This document shows positions 5,989 to 7,413 of a DNA stretch of 7,413 nucleotides, in pieces. Source of the DNA: an uncultured Aliarcobacter sp. (lineage in GTDB: Bacteria > Campylobacterota > Campylobacteria > Campylobacterales > Arcobacteraceae); the NCBI GenBank assembly GCA_947629065.1, contig CANRCH010000089.1, positions 1 to 7,413 of the forward strand. The letters run 5' to 3'. Positions within the stretch are counted from its first letter, which is position 1; every line of letters starts with the position of its first letter. Both the position numbers and the translations under genes were made by a program. The notes below the pieces were generated by a model, which did not search any database, was not told the origin of the DNA, and was given only the letters and a program-made list of their open reading frames with translations.

Positions 5989-7064
5989 ATTTACAAAGAT
6001 ATTTAAACCACTCACCAATTGATGTATATTTTAAACAAAGCAAAGATGATTTTGTTGTTACAGAAATACCACTTTATGAGTTTTCAAATGAGGGTGAACA
6101 CCTTATAATTAAACTTAGAAAAAAAGATTTAGCAACTTGGGATGCAATAGAGATACTGGCAAGATTTTTGAATTGTAGTACAAGAGAGTTTGGATATGCA
6201 GGGCTTAAAGATAAAAATGCGATGACAATTCAGCATATTTCTATTCATAGAAAATTTGAAGAGGCTTTAAAAGAGTTTTCTCACGATAATATAAAAATAC
6301 TTGAAACTACTTATCACAACAATAAGATAAAAATAGGGCATCTAAAAGGTAATAACTTTTTTATACGACTTAAAAGAGTAGGGCTTGTGGAAAAGCAAAA
6401 AATTGAGGAAGCTTTAGGGCAAATTGCAATTTTTGGAATGCCAAACTATTTTGGTTTTCAAAGGTTTGGTATTGATGAAAGCAATATTGAAAAAGGAAAA
6501 GCAATAGTTGAAGGAACTTTAAAAGAGAGAAATAGAAATCTAAAACAGATGTTTATAAACTCTTATCAAAGCTTTTTGTTTAACTCTTGGCTTTCAAAAA
6601 GAATAGAGATTTCAAAGCTTATTTTGGCTTTTGAACCAAAAGAGATATATACAAAATTAAATTTACCACTTGAAGAGGTAAAAAGAGCTAAAAAACAGCC
6701 ACATCCATTTAAAATTTTTACAGGAGATTTACTAAGTCACTATCCATTTGGAAGACTTTTTGTAATAGATGATTTGGAAACTGAAAGCCAAAAGTTTTTT
6801 GAAAAAGATAGAGTTCCAACAGGAATTTTATGTGGAAAAAAAGTAAAAAAATCTGAAGGTTTTGCACAAAATATAGAAAAAGAGTTTGATGTAGAAATAT
6901 CTGAAGACGGAGCAAGAAGATTTGCCTTTGTTTTTCCTGAAAACTTAGAGAGTAACTATAAAGAGGACAAAAATCATATGGAGTTAAGTTTTTATCTTCC
7001 AAAAGGTTCTTACGCAACAGAGTTAATAAGTGAAATTTTACATATAGATTTAACAAATAATTAA
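5985..7064 (+). CDS. truD: tRNA pseudouridine(13) synthase TruD
   Basis: Cytosolic enzyme that isomerises uridine-13 of certain tRNAs to pseudouridine. At 359 residues it is close to E. coli TruD (349). Motifs: DDFVVTEIPLYEFSNEGEHL near 21-40 (family D-F-x-V-x-E...GEH); FGYAGLKDKNAMTIQ at 69-83 containing the catalytic Asp76 (E. coli Asp80); GHLKGNNFFIRL at 118-129; PNYFGFQRFG at 153-162; INSYQSFLFNSWLSKR at 191-206 preceding the TRUD insertion domain; and GSYATELISEIL near the C-terminus. It begins with TTG, supported by AAAGGA 6 nt upstream, and overlaps the thiL stop, so the two are almost certainly one transcript. I recall thiL and truD also being neighbours in C. jejuni. The cheZ-like gene starts 17 nt after its stop and probably belongs to the same operon. 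Confidence 0.95.
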   Translation: MNLQRYLNHSPIDVYFKQSKDDFVVTEIPLYEFSNEGEHLIIKLRKKDLATWDAIEILARFLNCSTREFGYAGLKDKNAMTIQHISIHRKFEEALKEFSHDNIKILETTYHNNKIKIGHLKGNNFFIRLKRVGLVEKQKIEEALGQIAIFGMPNYFGFQRFGIDESNIEKGKAIVEGTLKERNRNLKQMFINSYQSFLFNSWLSKRIEISKLILAFEPKEIYTKLNLPLEEVKRAKKQPHPFKIFTGDLLSHYPFGRLFVIDDLETESQKFFEKDRVPTGILCGKKVKKSEGFAQNIEKEFDVEISEDGARRFAFVFPENLESNYKEDKNHMELSFYLPKGSYATELISEILHIDLTNN

Positions 7065-7080
7065 AATAAGGGGAAATAAA

Positions 7081-7413
7081 ATGAACTACGAAGATACGAT
7101 TTTACAGCTATGTGAAGTAATAAAAGAGTCTGAACATAATGCAGAAGAGATTTTTAATAATATTGAAAGTATAGATGGTTTTTTACAAGATTTATCTCTA
7201 CCTTTGCATCAAAAAAATAAGCTTTCGAATTTTATTTCAAATATTTATGGGCTTTTACAAAATCAAGATTTGCATAGGCAAAAAATAGAGAGAGTTGTGA
7301 ATTTTGTTTGTGATAACAATGGTATTGATAAAGCACAATACAATTTAGCACCAAGTGCAAAAAATATTGATGCAAGTGAAGATACTCTTGATGCTGATGA
7401 ACTTGAAGCACTA
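7081..7413 (+). CDS. cheZ: Short CheZ-like chemotaxis phosphatase, 3' end cut off by window
   Basis: The first 111 codons are open to the window edge, preceded by a strong AAGGGGA ribosome site with 6-nt spacing. CheZ dephosphorylates CheY-P and resets the flagellar motor signal. The main evidence is QNQDLHRQKIERVVNFV at about 60-76, which matches the CheZ catalytic helix QDFQDLTGQVIKRMMDVI of E. coli. It keeps the D-x3-Q pair (here Asp63 and Gln67, E. coli Asp143 and Gln147) that orients the attacking water on CheY-P. The helix before it (about 4-34) and the helix-loop to 59 fit a long helical hairpin. The linker after about 80 is Asp/Ser/Ala-rich, and DADELEAL at 104-111 may open the C-terminal CheY-binding peptide (E. 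coli VDDLLASLGF). E. coli CheZ has about 80 more residues before the catalytic helix, so this is a compact form like the remote epsilonproteobacterial CheZ proteins. Another helical flagellar protein cannot be excluded. Confidence 0.7.
   Translation, partial: MNYEDTILQLCEVIKESEHNAEEIFNNIESIDGFLQDLSLPLHQKNKLSNFISNIYGLLQNQDLHRQKIERVVNFVCDNNGIDKAQYNLAPSAKNIDASEDTLDADELEAL

Noticed and set aside
6718..7056. 112-codon reverse-strand frame inside truD
   Set aside because: Leu/Phe-rich antisense shadow of the TruD C-terminal half; no promoter or ribosome site.
1..7413. CRISPR array, insertion sequence, tRNA/rRNA, phage or defence genes
   Set aside because: No regularly spaced repeats, terminal inverted repeats, transposase or integrase motifs, tRNA-like folds or defence-type domains were seen; nearly all DNA is explained by core genes.

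Overview
The window is AT-rich, densely packed chromosomal DNA that most resembles a free-living or host-associated member of Campylobacterota, close to Arcobacter/Aliarcobacter. Four things point there. The genes are A/T-biased at third positions. The promoters have TATAAT -10 boxes without a clear -35. RecO is the short, divergent epsilonproteobacterial form. A thiL-truD pair is present, as I recall it for Campylobacter jejuni. The species cannot be fixed from the sequence alone.

Layout, left to right. (1) The 5' 550 codons of a CstA/BtsT-type carbon starvation transporter run leftward off the window. (2) A 136-bp divergent promoter region separates it from a rightward pair: the translation-associated ATPase ychF and an HDOD-domain protein whose HD metal-binding pair is lost. 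(3) Converging on that pair is a leftward two-gene unit: an extremely acidic 88-residue protein of unknown function, then recO. (4) A 112-bp divergent region with two TATAAT boxes leads rightward into ppnP (nucleoside phosphorylase), which ends in a strong intrinsic terminator. (5) After it comes a tight rightward cluster: thiL (thiamine-monophosphate kinase), truD (tRNA pseudouridine-13 synthase, TTG start overlapping the thiL stop) and the first 111 codons of a short CheZ-like chemotaxis phosphatase cut by the window edge.

The genes cover nutrient uptake, translation (ychF, truD), recombination repair (recO), nucleoside and thiamine metabolism, and chemotaxis signalling. No mobile element, CRISPR array, RNA gene, phage gene or toxin/defence island was seen, and every intergenic gap is under 140 bp. 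This is an ordinary core-genome region. I found no convincing novel system. The points most worth a second look are the short CheZ-like protein, the degenerate HDOD protein, the acidic protein co-transcribed with recO, and a palindrome placed like an operator upstream of cstA.
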